Shown in pieces: positions 6,298 to 7,661 of a stretch of 7,661 nt of DNA (position 1 is the first letter of the stretch; each line of letters starts with the position of its first letter). The position numbers and the translations under genes were made by a program. Below the pieces are notes generated by a model, which had not been told where the DNA came from, made no database searches, and saw nothing but the letters and a program-made list of their open reading frames with translations. The DNA comes from Candidatus Aegiribacteria sp. (GTDB lineage Bacteria > Fermentibacterota > Fermentibacteria > Fermentibacterales > JCC-6): NCBI GenBank assembly GCA_030600975.1, contig JAUVUL010000066.1:1-7661 (forward strand). The letters are read 5' to 3'.

Positions 6298-7449
6298 ATG
6301 TTCGTACCATTTCTTGATCTTAAAACGCAGTACAATCAGATAAAGGACGAAATAGGAAGTGAACTCGCAGAAGTGCTGGATACATGCTATTATGTTCTCG
6401 GTCCCAAGGTTATCTCATTTGAAGATAGATTCGCTGAAATAGCCGGAACGAAGTACTGCATAGCCGTCTCAAGCGGAACAGCTGCGGTACATATCATGAT
6501 ATGGGCCAGTGACCTGCAGCCGGGAAGCGGAATTATCGTTCCTCCGAATACCTTCACTGCCTCAGCGGAGGGTATTGTACTGGCCGGGCATGTCCCGGTT
6601 TTTGTGGATGTGGATAAGGATACACTTAACCTGTCACCTGACAAGGTTCGGAGTTTTCTTGAATCCTGTTCATCAGCAGGAAGACCCGTTGACCCGAAAA
6701 CCAATGCGCAGGTCAGGGGAATTCTTGCTGTAGACCTTTACGGACAGCCTGCAGCACTGTCTGAGCTTGAGAAAATCTCGGAGCGTTACGGTCTTCTGCT
6801 CTTTGAAGATGCCTGCCAGTCCGTTGATGCCTTAAGGGATGGAAGACCAGCAGGAAGTTTCGGCACGGCTGCAGCATTCAGTTTCTACCCGGGGAAAAAC
6901 CTTGGCGCGTTCGGCGAAGGTGGAGCAGTGACCACGAACTCCGAAGACATCGCCGGAAGGGTCAGAACGCTTCGGGATCACGGTTCAAGAGAGAAGTACC
7001 TCTACGATTATATCGGACACAATTACAGAATGTCTGCCTTTCAGGGGGCGGTTCTGGGTGTCAAATCCAGATACATCTCTCAATGGAACGATAAAAGAAG
7101 AGAAGCGGCAGAAAGATACAATGAGCTCCTCTCCGGACTTCCGGTTGAATTGCCTGTGGAGGATGGAGACGTCAGGCATGTATACCACCTCTATGCCATA
7201 CACACACCTGACCGGGAGGACCTGAGAGAGTTCCTCTCCCTTAGGGATGTTGCTTCCGGACTTCATTATCCCATTCCTCTGCATACCCAGAAGGCATATT
7301 CATACCTTGGACACGAAGCGGGGGACTTTCCGGTATCGGAATGGAACAGTTCCTGCAACCTGACTCTGCCCATGTTTCCCGATATTACTGAAGATCAACA
7401 GGTCATCGTTGCTGAAACCGTAAGATCATACTTCTCGAAGAAGGGTTAA
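6298..7449 (+). CDS. DegT/DnrJ/EryC1/StrS family PLP-dependent sugar aminotransferase
   Basis: A 383-residue fold-type I aminotransferase of full family length. It starts FVPFLDLKTQY, shows AVSSGTAAVH (56-65, PLP phosphate contacts), VPPNTFTASA (81-90), LLLFEDACQS (167-175; D171 pairs with the pyridine nitrogen, and this motif is usually DAAQ), and SFYPGKNLGAFGEGGAV (195-211), where K200 is the expected Schiff-base lysine. NYRMSAFQGAV (242-252) and GLHYPIPLHTQKAYSYLG (321-338) complete the sugar-nucleotide family pattern. The enzyme would transfer an amino group, usually from glutamate, to a keto sugar nucleotide in the cytoplasm. The YPGKNLGAFGEGGAV and HYPIPLH motifs resemble enzymes aminating C3 of 3-keto sugars (QdtB/FdtB, WbpE-like), but position specificity cannot be fixed. 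It has its own promoter (TATAAT at 6255-6260) and strong SD. A small TTG ORF begins 1 bp after its stop. Confidence 0.95.
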   Translation: MFVPFLDLKTQYNQIKDEIGSELAEVLDTCYYVLGPKVISFEDRFAEIAGTKYCIAVSSGTAAVHIMIWASDLQPGSGIIVPPNTFTASAEGIVLAGHVPVFVDVDKDTLNLSPDKVRSFLESCSSAGRPVDPKTNAQVRGILAVDLYGQPAALSELEKISERYGLLLFEDACQSVDALRDGRPAGSFGTAAAFSFYPGKNLGAFGEGGAVTTNSEDIAGRVRTLRDHGSREKYLYDYIGHNYRMSAFQGAVLGVKSRYISQWNDKRREAAERYNELLSGLPVELPVEDGDVRHVYHLYAIHTPDREDLREFLSLRDVASGLHYPIPLHTQKAYSYLGHEAGDFPVSEWNSSCNLTLPMFPDITEDQQVIVAETVRSYFSKKG

Positions 7450-7450
7450 C

Positions 7451-7591
7451 TTGCCCCTCAAACGTTATTGCTATCTGGACAGGCTCTACTTCTTCACGCT
7501 TCTGATAAGTGATTTTCTGATACTGTCGTTGGCAATCATTCTTGGACTCCTTGTTGGGCTGGGCTTAACTTGTTTCGCGACTGAAGTATAG
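7451..7591 (+). CDS. Probable 46-residue single-pass membrane protein (or remnant of a longer gene)
   Basis: A short frame starts at TTG 7451, one base after the aminotransferase stop, with AAGAAGGG at 7438-7445 (5-nt gap) as a modest ribosome site. The product opens MPLKRYCYLDRLYFF, continues with an uncharged hydrophobic stretch from F22 to A43 that contains GLLVG (32-36, a GxxxG packing motif), and ends ATEV. Lysine and arginines before the helix predict the N-terminus inside the cell. I do not recognise the family. Sister genes here also use TTG, which makes the start believable. Alternatives are a chance frame, or the 5' end of a frameshifted longer gene, since another frame is open from 7585 to the window end but lacks a start codon. 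An imperfect stem covers its 3' half. Confidence 0.4.
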   Translation: MPLKRYCYLDRLYFFTLLISDFLILSLAIILGLLVGLGLTCFATEV

Positions 7592-7613
7592 CCACTCCCA
7601 GCACAGGAGTCCA
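7543..7613. repeat. Long imperfect inverted repeat at the right edge
   Basis: TGGACTCCT (7543-7551) pairs perfectly with AGGAGTCCA (7605-7613), and inside it GCTGGG (7558-7563) pairs with CCCAGC (7597-7602). GT (7553-7554) can also pair with AC (7603-7604). The loop is about 33 nt and contains the stop codon of the small ORF at 7589-7591. The downstream sequence is AT-rich without a clear T-run. It could be a 3'-end structure for the aminotransferase transcript. Confidence 0.4.
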
Positions 7614-7661
7614 TAACTATTCATTTATTACACTTTTAGCGGTAACCGCAGATCAGCACCC
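7592..7661. other. Terminal stretch with no recognisable gene
   Basis: After the small ORF I see no start codon with a ribosome site. It contains ATTTATTA at 7623-7630 and a small palindrome GCGGT-A-ACCGC at 7639-7649. One frame is open to the edge but without ATG, GTG or TTG. Confidence 0.4.

Noticed and set aside
7490..7540. Minus-strand 16-codon frame with an AAGGAG site upstream
   Set aside because: It is too short to support as a gene; the SD-like string is part of the inverted-repeat arm.

Overview
The window is a stretch of bacterial chromosome carrying a surface-polysaccharide / sugar-modification locus. I see no rRNA, tRNA, CRISPR array, transposase or phage gene. GC content looks moderate, intergenic DNA is AT-rich and Shine-Dalgarno (SD) sites are GGAGG-like. 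At least two genes (FAD oxidoreductase, GT2) are best read from TTG start codons set by strong SD sites. Nothing identifies the taxon; a Gram-negative, possibly uncultivated, lineage is only a guess from gene content and start-codon use.

Layout. (1) 1-1652 (+): an asparagine synthase-type glutamine amidotransferase, cut by the left edge. (2) 1649-3064 (+): a FAD-dependent oxidoreductase of the protoporphyrinogen oxidase / UDP-galactopyranose mutase type, overlapping (1) by 4 bp. (3) 3093-4430 (-): a polytopic membrane protein resembling GT-C glycosyltransferases of the PMT/TMTC kind, convergent with (2). (4) 4431-4824: a gene-poor gap of about 330-390 bp with a small perfect hairpin and weak promoter-like sequence. 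(5) 4825-5724 (+): a family 2-like glycosyltransferase. (6) 5730-6203 (-): a small membrane protein resembling membrane-bound metal-dependent hydrolases, convergent with (5) across 5 bp. (7) 6204-6297: a divergent control region with a palindromic -10 box and an AT palindrome at the expected transcription start. (8) 6298-7449 (+): a DegT/DnrJ/EryC1/StrS PLP sugar aminotransferase. (9) 7451-7591 (+): a probable 46-residue single-pass membrane protein from TTG, followed by about 70 bp with no recognisable gene.

Together the genes fit synthesis and decoration of a cell-surface glycan. The aminotransferase would make an amino sugar nucleotide, the AsnB-like enzyme could amidate a carboxylated sugar, the FAD enzyme could act on a nucleotide sugar or lipid-linked intermediate, the GT2 enzyme would add a sugar in the cytoplasm, and the GT-C protein would use a polyprenyl-linked donor outside the membrane. 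No substrate can be fixed from sequence alone. Strand switching between single genes argues for several short transcription units rather than one operon. The less ordinary signals are inverted repeats over the stop codons at both convergent junctions, the double palindrome at 6253-6273, and the small membrane ORF with a long imperfect stem at the right edge.
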